The notes: generated by a model from the letters alone, not told the origin. A DNA stretch of 40,000 nt from an uncultured Clostridia bacterium (GCA_944381145.1 CALWJZ010000009.1:1-40000); one strand, 5' to 3'. Shown: positions 24,611 through 34,120, counted from the first letter of the stretch. Translations and numbers: made by a program.

Positions 24611-25681
24611 TTAGAGAGTTATTTTTTCAAGTTTTTCTTTTTGTTCTGCTATAGACAAATTTGAAATTAAATCATCTAAATCCCCATTTAAAAATGGCTC
24701 TAAATTATATGAAGTATAATTAATTCTGTGATCAGTCAATCTACTTTGAGGATAATTATATGTTCTTATTCTTTCGCTTCTATCTCCCGTTCCTACCTGA
24801 TTACGTCTATTCCTTGCATATTCTTCATCTAGTTGCATTTGATAATAATCATAGAGTTTACTTTTCAATATTGACATAGCTTTTTCTCTATTTTTCAATT
24901 GAGATCGTTCGTCTTGACATGCTACAACTATGCCTGTTGGGATATGAGTTATTCTTACAGCACTGTCAGTTGTATTTACATGTTGACCACCAGCACCACC
25001 CGATCTATATACATCGATTTCCAAATCTTTTTCGTTAATTTCTACATCAACTTCTTCATGTTCTGGAAGTACTGCAACTGTTGCAGTGCTAGTATGAATT
25101 CTTCCTGAACTTTCTGTTTCTGGTACTCTTTGAACTCTGTGTACGCCACTTTCATATTTAAATTTACTATATGCGCCTTTGCCACTAATTCTAATACTTG
25201 CGTCTTTTATACCACCTAATTCGGTTTCATTAACGGAAAGAATTTCTACCTTCCAACGTTTACTTTCTGCATACATAGAATACATTCGTAGTAGTACTCC
25301 ACCAAATAGACTAGCTTCCTCGCCACCTGCACCAGACCTAATTTCCAAGATGACATTACGGTCATCATTATCGTCTTTTGGTAATAATAATATTTTGATT
25401 TTTTCATCAAGCGCTTCTAATTTTTTTTTGCAGTCTTCCACTTCTGAATTAAGCAAAGATCTCATTTCGTTATCTTTTTCTGTTTCTAAAAGTTTGGTGT
25501 CGCTTTCTATTGTATTGAGTATTTGCGAATATTCATCGTACACTTGACTAATAGGCTCTAATTCATTGTATTCTTTACATAATTCAGTGTATTTTTTATT
25601 ATCTGAAATTATTTCTGGACGCAACATCTCTTTCTCTATTTCTAGGCACTTTTCTTTTAAAAATCTTATCTTATTAAGCAT
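24611..25681 (-). CDS. prfA: Peptide chain release factor 1
   Basis: 356 residues, normal for RF1, which ends translation at UAA and UAG. The catalytic GGQ is at 231-233 in RSGGAGGQHVN and is the substrate of PrmC. The stop-codon reading motif has the RF1-type P-x-T form, here PET (187-189) in HRVQRVPETES, not the SPF of RF2. The start codon lies inside the end of prmC (8-base overlap), so the enzyme that methylates its GGQ glutamine is translated just before it. Confidence 0.97.
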   Translation of the reverse strand: MLNKIRFLKEKCLEIEKEMLRPEIISDNKKYTELCKEYNELEPISQVYDEYSQILNTIESDTKLLETEKDNEMRSLLNSEVEDCKKKLEALDEKIKILLLPKDDNDDRNVILEIRSGAGGEEASLFGGVLLRMYSMYAESKRWKVEILSVNETELGGIKDASIRISGKGAYSKFKYESGVHRVQRVPETESSGRIHTSTATVAVLPEHEEVDVEINEKDLEIDVYRSGGAGGQHVNTTDSAVRITHIPTGIVVACQDERSQLKNREKAMSILKSKLYDYYQMQLDEEYARNRRNQVGTGDRSERIRTYNYPQSRLTDHRINYTSYNLEPFLNGDLDDLISNLSIAEQKEKLEKITL

Positions 25682-26564
25682 TGTTCTCTCTCTTTTTTGC
25701 TATTATAAATCTATCTATTTTTGCATAATCTTTCATTACTTCAATATTGTCAAAATTCTTTTCGAGCATTTTTACAATATCCTCACATTGATTAATGCCA
25801 ATTTCCAAATATAGTCTTCCATTTTCGTTTAAATATTTATGTGCATCATTAATCACTTTTCTATAAAATTTTAAACCATCTTTCCCTCCATCTAGAGCAA
25901 GTTTAGGATCAAAGTCACGCACTTCAATTTCTAGTTTTTTTAGGTCATGAGTTTTTATGTATGGAGGGTTACATACTATAATATCAAATTTGTAATCAAT
26001 TTTGTCAAATAAATCACTCACAACAAAATTAGGTTCTACTGGTGGTAATGACATGTTGGTTCTTTCAATATTATTAAGTCTTGCATTTTCTTTTGCTATT
26101 TTTATAACTCTGCGACTTTTGTCTGACATTGTAACTATTGCATTAGTAGAATTTGCAATTGCTAAACCTATACAACCACTTCCAGTACACAAATCAAGAA
26201 CACTAATAGGCTGGAATTCATTTTTTAGATTTATTTGTTTATAAATTAATTTTATATCCTTTATAATCCTATCTGCCAATAATTCGGTCTCTTGTCTTGG
26301 TGTAAGAACATTTTTATTGAAAGGAATTTTGATATTATAGAAATTAGTAAATTCCATAATTTTGTCCAAAGGTACGTGTTTTTGTCTTAATTTTATTAAC
26401 TTTATGAATTCTTTATGCTCTTCATCACTTAATGTTTTTATAATATCAAACTTTTTTTCTGATACTTTTTCCATAATAAACCTTATTGAATTATCTATAT
26501 CAGAAATGTTTTTTTTCGATAATATTTCTTTTGCTTCTAATACACAATCTGATTTTTTAAACAT
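25674..26564 (-). CDS. prmC: Release factor glutamine N5-methyltransferase
   Basis: 296 residues from ATG 26564. GGAGGG lies 10 bases upstream; an in-frame TTG at 26582 overlaps that ribosome site and is rejected. It methylates the glutamine of the GGQ motif in RF1 and RF2 using S-adenosylmethionine. An N-terminal helical domain is followed by the Rossmann fold with the SAM motif DLCTGSGCIGLAIA (124-137) and the substrate motif NPPY (199-202). TPRQETELL before the SAM motif is also typical. It overlaps prfA by 8 bases. The insert SLPPVEPNFVVSDLF is slightly unusual but in frame. Confidence 0.95.
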   Translation of the reverse strand: MFKKSDCVLEAKEILSKKNISDIDNSIRFIMEKVSEKKFDIIKTLSDEEHKEFIKLIKLRQKHVPLDKIMEFTNFYNIKIPFNKNVLTPRQETELLADRIIKDIKLIYKQINLKNEFQPISVLDLCTGSGCIGLAIANSTNAIVTMSDKSRRVIKIAKENARLNNIERTNMSLPPVEPNFVVSDLFDKIDYKFDIIVCNPPYIKTHDLKKLEIEVRDFDPKLALDGGKDGLKFYRKVINDAHKYLNENGRLYLEIGINQCEDIVKMLEKNFDNIEVMKDYAKIDRFIIAKKRENNA

Positions 26565-26589
26565 AAATTTTGTTCCCTCCAAAAAATAA

Positions 26590-26621
26590 AAAAATAGGCA
26601 AGAAATATACCTGCCTGATTT
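26590..26621 (-). terminator. Terminator or attenuator between rpmE and prmC
   Basis: On the minus strand AGGCA (26612-26616) pairs with TGCCT (26596-26600), extended by A/T pairs, then a T-rich tail. As prmC has no obvious promoter of its own, partial read-through from rpmE is likely. Confidence 0.65.
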
Positions 26622-26627
26622 TTTGAA

Positions 26628-26834
26628 TTAATCTAAATTGTGTTTTTTCTTAAATTTCTCTACTCTACCAGCAGTATCTACAAGTTTTTGCTTACCAGAA
26701 TAGAATGGGTGACATTTATCACACACATCAATTCTAATAGTATCGCCTTGGATAGTAGATTTTGTCTTGAATTTAGAGCCACAAACACAAACAACTTCCA
26801 CTTCATGATAATCTGGATGTATGTTTTGTTTCAT
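26628..26834 (-). CDS. rpmE: 50S ribosomal protein L31, zinc-binding form
   Basis: 68 residues, standard L31. The zinc ligands are present as C16, C18, C38 and C41 (CVC and CDKC), so this is the zinc-containing C+ type and not the zinc-free YtiA/L31B type. The ending [13 protein letters not shown] is typical. GAGGTGAG precedes ATG 26834. A strong promoter at 26920-26948 leaves an unusually long AT-rich leader of about 80 bases, where autoregulation of L31 could act. Confidence 0.97.
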   Translation of the reverse strand: MKQNIHPDYHEVEVVCVCGSKFKTKSTIQGDTIRIDVCDKCHPFYSGKQKLVDTAGRVEKFKKKHNLD

Positions 26835-26919
26835 AATCTCACCTCACTATTTTTATATAACATTATCCTAAAAATTTATCTAACAATATTAATTGTATTT
26901 AAATTTTAATCTACAATAG

Positions 26920-26948
26920 ATTATATATTAGTGTTGAGACTAAGTCAA
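26920..26948 (-). promoter_or_regulatory. Promoter of the rpmE-prmC-prfA-trpS cluster
   Basis: On the minus strand, -35 TTGACT (26943-26948), 17-base spacer, perfect -10 TATAAT (26920-26925). Confidence 0.75.
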
Positions 26949-27016
26949 GACTTTTAGTAATTTATTTATATTTTTTTGCTAAATTTTGATATAAATTTGG
27001 AAAATATTAATCATAA

Positions 27017-28345
27017 TTATTTCAATTTTTTGCGCAGATTTTCTGCCAAATCTCCAGCGCCTAAAACTAAAATGCAGTCGAATTCAAACAACTTTATTTT
27101 TTCATTAATTTTTGTTAGTAAATCACTAAGATTATCAGCGTAATCACAATCTGTGCCAAATATTTGTTCATACAAATCACAAGCTCTTCCACCTATTATT
27201 TCGCTTTCTCGTGCTGGGTATGTTTTGTATATAATTAAGTGATTTAACTTGCTTAAGGCAAAAACAAAATCATTAAATAGTTTAAGCGTTCGTGAAAAGG
27301 TATGTGGTTGGAAAATTACAAGTATATTTTTGAACGCATTTTTTATTCCATCTATACTATTCTTTATTTCAGTCGGATGATGTGCATAATCTATTATTAC
27401 AGGCAAATTTTGAATAACTCCTATCTTTTCATATCTTCTTCTAACTCCATTGAAATTTTCAAGAGCAGTTTTCATAGTGTCTATAGGAACTTGGAAAAAA
27501 TCAGCCACAGCGATTGCAAATAGAGCATTATACACATTATGTAATCCCAACATATTAAGTCTAAATTTTCCAAAAAATTGACTATATTTATATACAACAA
27601 AATCATATCCTAAATTACTATAATTGACTTCTTTTAGCAAATAAATTTTGTCAACATTAATAACATTTTTCTTTTTTATATTAGTAGAACTATTAGTTAT
27701 TACAGTTTGCGAATTTTTTGCAAATCTACCAAAAGAATTAACTATACTTTTTAAATTTTTATAATAATCTAAATGGTCACATTCTATATTTGTAATGACT
27801 GATAATTGTGGACGCAAAAACCTAAAACTTTCTCTATATTCACAAGCTTCAACTATTAAATATTGATACTCACCAATGATTGTATTTGACTTTAAATTTA
27901 CACTTTCGCCACCTAAATGTATAGTTGGTTTCATATTGTTATTTATAAACATTTCGCCAATCATTGCTGTTGTAGTTGTTTTTCCATGAGTTCCAGAAAC
28001 TGCTATAACCGTCGCAAATTGCTTGGAGATATACCCCAAAAATTTTGATCTTTCAATAACTGGAATTTTATATTTTTTTGCAGTAATTAGTTCGATATTA
28101 TTATCGTGAATTGCACCTGAAAACACGACTAAGTCACAATTTTTTTTGATATTTTGGCTTTTGTGTCCATAATATACTTTTATATTTAAATTTTCTAAAT
28201 CTATAGTTTCTTGATTTTTAGTTATATCACTGCCTTCAACTTTAGCACCAAAATGCAAAGACATTTTTGCTAGTCCTGACATACTGACACCACCAATACC
28301 CACAAAAAATATTTTTAAATTTTTTAAATTATTTAACTTTTTCAT
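27017..28345 (-). CDS. murC: UDP-N-acetylmuramate--L-alanine ligase
   Basis: 442 residues, normal MurC length. It adds L-alanine to UDP-N-acetylmuramate in peptidoglycan synthesis, using ATP in the cytosol. The N-terminal Rossmann motif is FFVGIGGVSMSGLAKM (13-28), the ATP-binding loop is GTHGKTTTT (118-126), and the later DYAHHPTEI and PHTFSRT blocks are characteristic. No Shine-Dalgarno sequence is visible before ATG 28345. It is divergent from spoVG, with about 100 bases between the starts, and has no Mur partners beside it. Confidence 0.97.
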   Translation of the reverse strand: MKKLNNLKNLKIFFVGIGGVSMSGLAKMSLHFGAKVEGSDITKNQETIDLENLNIKVYYGHKSQNIKKNCDLVVFSGAIHDNNIELITAKKYKIPVIERSKFLGYISKQFATVIAVSGTHGKTTTTAMIGEMFINNNMKPTIHLGGESVNLKSNTIIGEYQYLIVEACEYRESFRFLRPQLSVITNIECDHLDYYKNLKSIVNSFGRFAKNSQTVITNSSTNIKKKNVINVDKIYLLKEVNYSNLGYDFVVYKYSQFFGKFRLNMLGLHNVYNALFAIAVADFFQVPIDTMKTALENFNGVRRRYEKIGVIQNLPVIIDYAHHPTEIKNSIDGIKNAFKNILVIFQPHTFSRTLKLFNDFVFALSKLNHLIIYKTYPARESEIIGGRACDLYEQIFGTDCDYADNLSDLLTKINEKIKLFEFDCILVLGAGDLAENLRKKLK

Positions 28346-28374
28346 AATATTTTATATGAAACTATAAAAATAAG

Positions 28375-28404
28375 TTGTGCTTATTTAAATAATTGTGCTA
28401 AAAT
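28375..28404 (+). promoter_or_regulatory. Candidate spoVG promoter
   Basis: TTGTGC occurs twice, at 28375-28380 and 28393-28398. The first could serve as -35, with an 18-base spacer to -10 TAAAAT (28399-28404), which also has the extended TGC before it. The -35 match is weak. Confidence 0.4.
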
Positions 28405-28448
28405 AACAGTAGCAGAAATGCAAATAATATAAGGAAAGGTACACATAA

Positions 28449-28718
28449 TTGAAAATTACTGACATACGTATTCGTTTGATTCCAAATGGTGAGAGTAAAC
28501 TTAAAGCTGTTGCATCTATTACAATTGATGATTGCTTTGTAGTACATGACATTAAAGTTCTTGAAGGAAATCAAGGATTCTTTGTAAGTATGCCAAGTCG
28601 TAAGACTCCTGAAGGCGAATACAAAGACGTAGCTCACCCTATCAATACTCCTACTAGAGAAGAAATTAACAAACTTGTTCTTGCTAAATACGAGGAAGAA
28701 TTAAAAGCCAACGCTTAA
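28449..28718 (+). CDS. spoVG: Septation/regulatory protein SpoVG
   Basis: 89 residues, typical SpoVG: an RNA/DNA-binding regulator involved in sporulation septation and many other processes in Firmicutes. The start [23 protein letters not shown] and the [21 protein letters not shown] block are hallmarks. The start codon is TTG 28449; the protein aligns with the family from the first residue, and AGGAAAGG lies upstream, so TTG is the real start. Divergent from murC. A bidirectional terminator lies about 110 bases downstream. Confidence 0.96.
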   Translation: MKITDIRIRLIPNGESKLKAVASITIDDCFVVHDIKVLEGNQGFFVSMPSRKTPEGEYKDVAHPINTPTREEINKLVLAKYEEELKANA

Positions 28719-28823
28719 TTTTAGGCATAATACTTTTCTAATAAGATTGATGAAAATTGAACAATTTATATTGTATAAATAAATTTATAATAAATTAATT
28801 TTTGTACACTATTTATCGGAATC

Positions 28824-28862
28824 AAAAAAAGATATTAATCACTTCGATTAATATCTTTTTTT
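28824..28862. terminator. Bidirectional terminator between spoVG and the large surface protein
   Basis: GATATTAATC (28831-28840) and GATTAATATC (28846-28855) form a perfect stem with loop ACTTC, flanked by seven A and seven T. Confidence 0.9.
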
Positions 28863-28882
28863 GTTTTTTAAATATAAAAATT

Positions 28883-31800
28883 TTACATTTCTTGTTTTAG
28901 TGTAGGATAACTACCATTTGACAAATTCCAAATTCCAGATGAGAAATTTTTATCTAGATATGTTTGACGTTTTGTCATATCCCTTGTTGATTTCTCAGAT
29001 TTTACATCGTCAAACCATGCATCGTGATTATAAATAGTACCTCTTGGAGTAATACTTGTATCAAACAAATAATTAAAACAATATCCAGAAGTTCTATTTT
29101 TGTCGGTATGAATTAATGAACAAGTAATAGCATAATTATTGCCGTTGCCTTCGAATTTGCAAGCACTATAACAATTTTCCACTATACCAGCATTTCCAGT
29201 ACCACCATATTCACCAAATCCAGTTGAATCTATATAACTAGCAAAACCAGCTTTTACAACCGTTCCTTTTGATGCTCCAGACAATGTAGCTTGAGTATAA
29301 CAATTTGCTACAACACCCGATTTTATAACTCCGAATAATCCACCAACTTGATTGCCTTTAACTATTACATCATTTTTAACAGCGACTATTGATACATTAG
29401 TAGAATAACTTGAAGAAGACAAATCTTGTTTTCTAAAGCCCTTGCCTACTTCATCAAATCTTAATGTAATTTTTGTATTTACATTAATAACTCCACCAAT
29501 ACCACCTGCATAGTAACCAGAAATTGTTGCATCTTGTATAGTTGCTTTATTTATATTTCCTGTTGTATATCCAACTATACCACCTGCATAGTCATTATCA
29601 GAATCATTTGCAGATATTGTTGCTGAAACATATGAACTATTAATATTAGAACTACTATAACCAGCAATACCACCTGCATAACCATAGATTGAACTACCCA
29701 AAGCAATTGAACCTTGAATATCTACAGTGTTATTTGTAAGCGTTGTTGCACTTACGCGTCCAGATATTCCACCAACTGCTCTTGAACCACTATAATTTCC
29801 GTTTATCGCTTTTATATTCGTTATGCCATTTACAACGCAATCCGAAATTGTTGAAGATGTCATTATTTGACCTACAACACCACCTGCATTTGCATAAGCA
29901 GTTATATAAGTACTATTTATTTGTACTCCATTTATTTTTACAGATACGCCAGTTCCAAGCAATGTTCCAACATTTTTACCTTTAACATTTGCATTATTAA
30001 TTCTCAAATCTTCAAAGGTAGCATTTTTTGTATATCCAAATAATCCAGCATAATAGTAATCGCCATCAACATTTACATTACTAATAGTGTAGTTGCCAAG
30101 ATTGCTTATTCTACCAGTAAATGGTGAAGTTAATGTACCAATTGGTTCCCAATCAAATTCACTTAAATCTATATTCCCAGCAATAACAAATTCTTTGTCT
30201 AGATGATATCTTACAGAATTTAATTGTTGTGGTGTGTAAATATATCTACTATATGCATTTGGATCATTAGCAGTTATTACGGCAGTTGCAGAAACAGAGC
30301 CAATACTTGCTGTAATATTAAGAGTGCCAGCATTATTCATAGTTACTTTTATACTATTATTGTTTATTTGTGAAATAGTTGCAAGTGATGGATTTGAATA
30401 ATTCCACTTTATATTTGCATCTTTGTTACAATGTGCAGTTATACTAATTGTCTCTCCCACATTGACAACGCTTTGCGCAGGAGTAAGAGATAAAATAGTT
30501 GGTTCATTTTCAAGAACAGTTATATAACAAGTAGCCTGTGCATAAGTTCCATTATCTCTCTTGATTGATGCTATAATTTGTGCAGTTCCTTTGCCTACTG
30601 CTCTTACTAAACCTCCACTTACTGTAACAACATTTGAATTTGTAGTTGTCCAAGTTGGAGTTTTGTTAGTGCCTGTTGCTAATAATTGTAAAGTTGTGCC
30701 AGCATACATTGTATATGATGCGTAATTTAAGTATATATTTTCTTCAACTTGAACATCATTTGATACAATAAATTTTACCAAAACTGTACCAAAGTAATTT
30801 TCATCATCAACGTATACAGAAACATCTGTTGTTCCAGTTCCTTTTATAATATAACTACCGTCATTTGAAACTTCTACAATATTTGTATTATGAGATGTAT
30901 ATCCAAAAGTCAATACATCTTTCAAATCTGTAGTATTTGGATCATTAATATCATAAGCTTTTATAATTGAAATTTTGCCTGAAATATTAGAATTAGACAA
31001 AGTTGCAATTATTTCATTTTTCTCTAAAACTATTGCTACATATTTATTAGTTTGATCTTCACGCACTATAACAGGTATTTGTATTTGAGTATTTCCTGCT
31101 GAAACTAAAAGTGTAGTATTACCAACATTAACCCCAGTAACAATTCCTGCTGTATTAACTGTAGCAATATTGTTATCTAACATTAAATAATTCAAAGTTG
31201 TAGAAGGACTAACTTGAATATTGTCAAGTGAATAAGTTTGTCCTTTGATTATTTCAATTTTTGATGGATAATTTGTTATTACATATGGTTTTTCTGTAAT
31301 AATCAATGTAATAGTGTCACCTATTCCACTTTCATTGGTAACAGTAATTGTAACTACGCCAATTTTCTTCGCTGTAACAATTCCTTTTTGATCAACTTCT
31401 GCTATATCACTATCACTACTTACCCAATCGAAACTAAATCCAGCAGGGCTAACTTTGATTTCATAAGTGTCACCCACTTGTAATTGTAATCGACCATTTG
31501 TACCACTAATAATAGTAGGTGTTACTTCAATATATCCCTTTTCAAATCTATATGTTGTATTATTTTCAACAATAGGAACACCAGCAGTAGCGAAGTCATC
31601 AGGAATATATACCAATTGATAATTAAGATATGGCATTCCATTATTAGTATCTAAATCTATTGCCCATACTGTTCCAAACAACCATGTAATATCAGTTGAT
31701 TGAATACCAAGAGACTCTCCATTTTCGTCGAAATTGATTTCTTGAGTTGTATGAGATACAAAATTATCTCCAACTTTCATTTCTTCTTCGGTCAATCCAT

Positions 31801-33268
31801 AAACTATCATTTTTGTATCTGCAAAAGGAATAAGTTTAGAATCAAAGTTAAATTCAGAAATACCACCAAAATTTTTTGTTATTCCTTCTTGATAGAAATT
31901 TAGGTTATCTTTGTTGTAATAAACACCTATCAAATAATTATATACTTTTTGTTTAGTTGGATCATCTTCATATAGCTCATTAGAAATATCATTGTTGATC
32001 GCTATTGCTCCAGCAAATCTATTTGCTTCGTTTGTAAGTTCTACTGCAAATGTTGTTTTCAAGTTTGAATAACAATCTTTTATATTGCCACCTTGAATTG
32101 GAGAAGTATATTGTCCAGCAAATTTAGTAAGATTTATGTAAGAATTATTTGCAATAAGTCCACCATATATAATTGCTGATTCTGCATCACTAGAAAAAGC
32201 AATTTCGCCATTTGCATAAGAATAAACAATTGTTCCACCTTGGTTATCACCAACTAAGCCACCAACTAGTCCATTCATGCCCAAAATTTCTTCACTAGGT
32301 ACACCATCAACATAAATTACCTTTTTACCAGCAGTCATATAAATGCTACATCTGTCAATTCTTGCTATATTTCTTATGTATGTATCATTTTCTCCATTTT
32401 CAGTTGTAATATTTTTGCCAACAAGTCCACCAAAAATTTCGCTTTCAACACTTAAATATGCACTAGAAACTTCTATTCTTTCAATTGTTCCATAATTAAT
32501 ACCAGCTATTACTCCAAAATTAGTGTATATTCCACTTGCAGAAACATTATCAAGTTTCAAGTTGTACACTATACCATTAGGCATAATTTTTTGAAATAAA
32601 CCTACATTTTCTGTAGAGAAAATATTTGGATCATAAGTCGAAGAATCTTCAAAAGTTTGAGTATACATATCTTTGTCAATATTGATATTTCTAATTGTTA
32701 GACCATTACCATCAAAACGTCCACTGAAAGGTCTAAGAGGAACCCAAAATCCTTCATTAATATCTTTTGCATCAATATTACTTACCAATTTATAACATTT
32801 ATCTGAAGAATATTCAGGATAATTACCAGCTCCAGCATAAACTCCAGTAGGAACACCTTTCTCAACAATTTCTACACCCATTCCTATAGATGCTAATTGC
32901 TCTGGCGTTGAAATATAATATGGACTCTCAATAGTTCCATCTCCAACTATGACGTCACACCATAAGTTTCTAAATTTAGCATTAGTTGTACGAAAATTAA
33001 TTCTTGCAACGCCACCAGATTTAGCAGTAAAAGTATTACTAGCACTATCATATGATACAATGTTTGCGTTACTTGTAGAAATTGTTATACTAGTATAAGA
33101 TTTTTTGTTTTCATGATTGATATCTATAGTAAATGTATCCCCAGCATCTTTATAAATAGAAGCACTTGAAATAGAAATAACTTCGTTATCTCTAACCAAA
33201 TAAAATACAGCAAAACCTATGGATACTGCTACAACTATTACTAGCAAATACACAATAAATTTTTTCAT
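28883..33268 (-). CDS. Large membrane-anchored adhesin-like protein with Big_2 Ig-like and GLUG-type repeats
   Basis: 1461 residues. One N-terminal hydrophobic helix (about 4-25) acts as signal or anchor, and no LPXTG or other C-terminal sorting signal was seen. A short Ig-like part (about 30-105) is followed by a GLUG/beta-helix-like region (about 110-560) full of GGLVG, GLF and GVIAG motifs. Several Big_2-type Ig-like domains follow (about 575-1005), with recurring WVSSDSDIAEVDQKGIVTAK-like and WTTTNSNVVTVSGG-like strands. A second GLUG-like region runs from about 1005 to the end (AGLFGYTKNATF, GGIAGYSSSN). Such proteins act in adhesion or cell-surface assembly. Ribosome site GGGGGAAAT, promoter at 33343-33371. 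The two-block symmetry is notable. Ligand unknown. Confidence 0.8.
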   Translation of the reverse strand: MKKFIVYLLVIVVAVSIGFAVFYLVRDNEVISISSASIYKDAGDTFTIDINHENKKSYTSITISTSNANIVSYDSASNTFTAKSGGVARINFRTTNAKFRNLWCDVIVGDGTIESPYYISTPEQLASIGMGVEIVEKGVPTGVYAGAGNYPEYSSDKCYKLVSNIDAKDINEGFWVPLRPFSGRFDGNGLTIRNINIDKDMYTQTFEDSSTYDPNIFSTENVGLFQKIMPNGIVYNLKLDNVSASGIYTNFGVIAGINYGTIERIEVSSAYLSVESEIFGGLVGKNITTENGENDTYIRNIARIDRCSIYMTAGKKVIYVDGVPSEEILGMNGLVGGLVGDNQGGTIVYSYANGEIAFSSDAESAIIYGGLIANNSYINLTKFAGQYTSPIQGGNIKDCYSNLKTTFAVELTNEANRFAGAIAINNDISNELYEDDPTKQKVYNYLIGVYYNKDNLNFYQEGITKNFGGISEFNFDSKLIPFADTKMIVYGLTEEEMKVGDNFVSHTTQEINFDENGESLGIQSTDITWLFGTVWAIDLDTNNGMPYLNYQLVYIPDDFATAGVPIVENNTTYRFEKGYIEVTPTIISGTNGRLQLQVGDTYEIKVSPAGFSFDWVSSDSDIAEVDQKGIVTAKKIGVVTITVTNESGIGDTITLIITEKPYVITNYPSKIEIIKGQTYSLDNIQVSPSTTLNYLMLDNNIATVNTAGIVTGVNVGNTTLLVSAGNTQIQIPVIVREDQTNKYVAIVLEKNEIIATLSNSNISGKISIIKAYDINDPNTTDLKDVLTFGYTSHNTNIVEVSNDGSYIIKGTGTTDVSVYVDDENYFGTVLVKFIVSNDVQVEENIYLNYASYTMYAGTTLQLLATGTNKTPTWTTTNSNVVTVSGGLVRAVGKGTAQIIASIKRDNGTYAQATCYITVLENEPTILSLTPAQSVVNVGETISITAHCNKDANIKWNYSNPSLATISQINNNSIKVTMNNAGTLNITASIGSVSATAVITANDPNAYSRYIYTPQQLNSVRYHLDKEFVIAGNIDLSEFDWEPIGTLTSPFTGRISNLGNYTISNVNVDGDYYYAGLFGYTKNATFEDLRINNANVKGKNVGTLLGTGVSVKINGVQINSTYITAYANAGGVVGQIMTSSTISDCVVNGITNIKAINGNYSGSRAVGGISGRVSATTLTNNTVDIQGSIALGSSIYGYAGGIAGYSSSNINSSYVSATISANDSDNDYAGGIVGYTTGNINKATIQDATISGYYAGGIGGVINVNTKITLRFDEVGKGFRKQDLSSSSYSTNVSIVAVKNDVIVKGNQVGGLFGVIKSGVVANCYTQATLSGASKGTVVKAGFASYIDSTGFGEYGGTGNAGIVENCYSACKFEGNGNNYAITCSLIHTDKNRTSGYCFNYLFDTSITPRGTIYNHDAWFDDVKSEKSTRDMTKRQTYLDKNFSSGIWNLSNGSYPTLKQEM

Positions 33269-33284
33269 ATTTCCCCCAATCTAA

Positions 33285-33324
33285 CACCAGAAATCAATAA
33301 ACTCACAAATTACGATGAGTGGTG
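33285..33324 (-). promoter_or_regulatory. Nested hairpin in the 5' UTR of the large surface-protein gene
   Basis: Inner arms ACTCA (33301-33305) and TGAGT (33316-33320), outer arms CACC (33285-33288) and GGTG (33321-33324), with a 12-base one-sided bulge. It lies in the leader between promoter and ribosome site. It may affect translation or RNA stability, but it is short and could be chance. Confidence 0.3.
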
Positions 33325-33342
33325 CATAATTTTATTAATAAT

Positions 33343-33371
33343 ATAATACATTATATACCCTATTTTGTCAA
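33343..33371 (-). promoter_or_regulatory. Promoter of the large surface-protein gene
   Basis: On the minus strand, perfect -35 TTGACA (33366-33371), 17-base spacer, -10 TATTAT (33343-33348), leaving a leader of about 70 bases. Confidence 0.7.
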
Positions 33372-33488
33372 TACCCACAATTATATTATTGATGCGAAAA
33401 TCTATGCAAAATAAATTATTTCATAACATATACTATTTTATCTTTTCCAAAAATATTGAACAATATATTTATTTATAAAAAACAATAT

Positions 33489-33514
33489 AAAAAAAGCTAA
33501 CTTAGCAAGTTAGC
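33489..33514 (-). terminator. Intrinsic terminator of the zinc-ribbon/acidic protein
   Basis: GCTAACTT (33496-33503) and AAGTTAGC (33507-33514) form an 8-bp perfect stem with a 3-base loop; seven T on the minus strand (complement of 33489-33495). Confidence 0.9.
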
Positions 33515-33526
33515 CATAATTAATAA

Positions 33527-34054
33527 TTAATCATATAAATCTTCATCTTCGTCATCATTATAGTCTTCTTCATCTTCGTCATCATCATAGTCATCTTCTT
33601 CATCATCAATTACATCAAAATCATCTTCATCGTCAGACAACTCTTCGATTTGCTCATCATCTAAATCGTCATCAAATTCGCTTTCTAAATCTTTTGCAAA
33701 AGCACCTTCCAATTCTTCATCAATTTCATCATCTTCTTCGATTGGCAACAAATCAAGTTCTTCGTCTTCTGCATCTGTTTTATCAACAAATCCTCTCCAA
33801 TCTGGTTCATCATCTTTTTGAACACTTTCCATTTGTTCTTCCTGACAACTACTGCACATTGTTTCACCTTCTGTAATATAATTGACTTTACATATAGGAC
33901 AAAGTGTTAGACCTTCGTCAAAATCTTCCATTTCACTTTCTTCTAATATACCTGCTTTCATTTCACTTTTACATACATCACAATATTTGTCTTTTTTCAA
34001 GATGTAATTTAATTCACATCTAGGACATTTTATATATTGCACTTGCTTACTCAT
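33527..34054 (-). CDS. Double zinc-ribbon protein with long acidic tail
   Basis: 175 residues, family not recognised. The N-terminal half has two CxxC...CxxC modules, C10/C13 with C25/C28 and C52/C55 with C67/C70, which should bind two zinc ions as zinc ribbons. From about residue 93 to the end the protein is almost wholly Asp/Glu with few hydrophobics (a run like DDEEDDYDDDEDEEDYNDDE), probably disordered. Acidic tails of this kind occur in RpoE-type polymerase subunits, chaperones and DNA mimics. AGGGAG precedes ATG 34054; it has its own promoter and terminator. A role in nucleic-acid or ribosome binding is plausible but not shown. Confidence 0.75.
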   Translation of the reverse strand: MSKQVQYIKCPRCELNYILKKDKYCDVCKSEMKAGILEESEMEDFDEGLTLCPICKVNYITEGETMCSSCQEEQMESVQKDDEPDWRGFVDKTDAEDEELDLLPIEEDDEIDEELEGAFAKDLESEFDDDLDDEQIEELSDDEDDFDVIDDEEDDYDDDEDEEDYNDDEDEDLYD

Positions 34055-34091
34055 AATTACTCCCTAACTATGTAAATTTTAAAACTACTCT

Positions 34092-34120
34092 AGTTTATCT
34101 AAGTATTATGAAAATGTAAA
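34092..34120 (-). promoter_or_regulatory. Promoter of the zinc-ribbon/acidic protein
   Basis: On the minus strand, -35 TTTACA (34115-34120), 17-base spacer, -10 TAAACT (34092-34097). Confidence 0.5.

Noticed and set aside
28398..28637. Minus-strand 79-residue reading frame opposite spoVG
   Set aside because: It is a shadow of spoVG, which is unmistakable on the plus strand.
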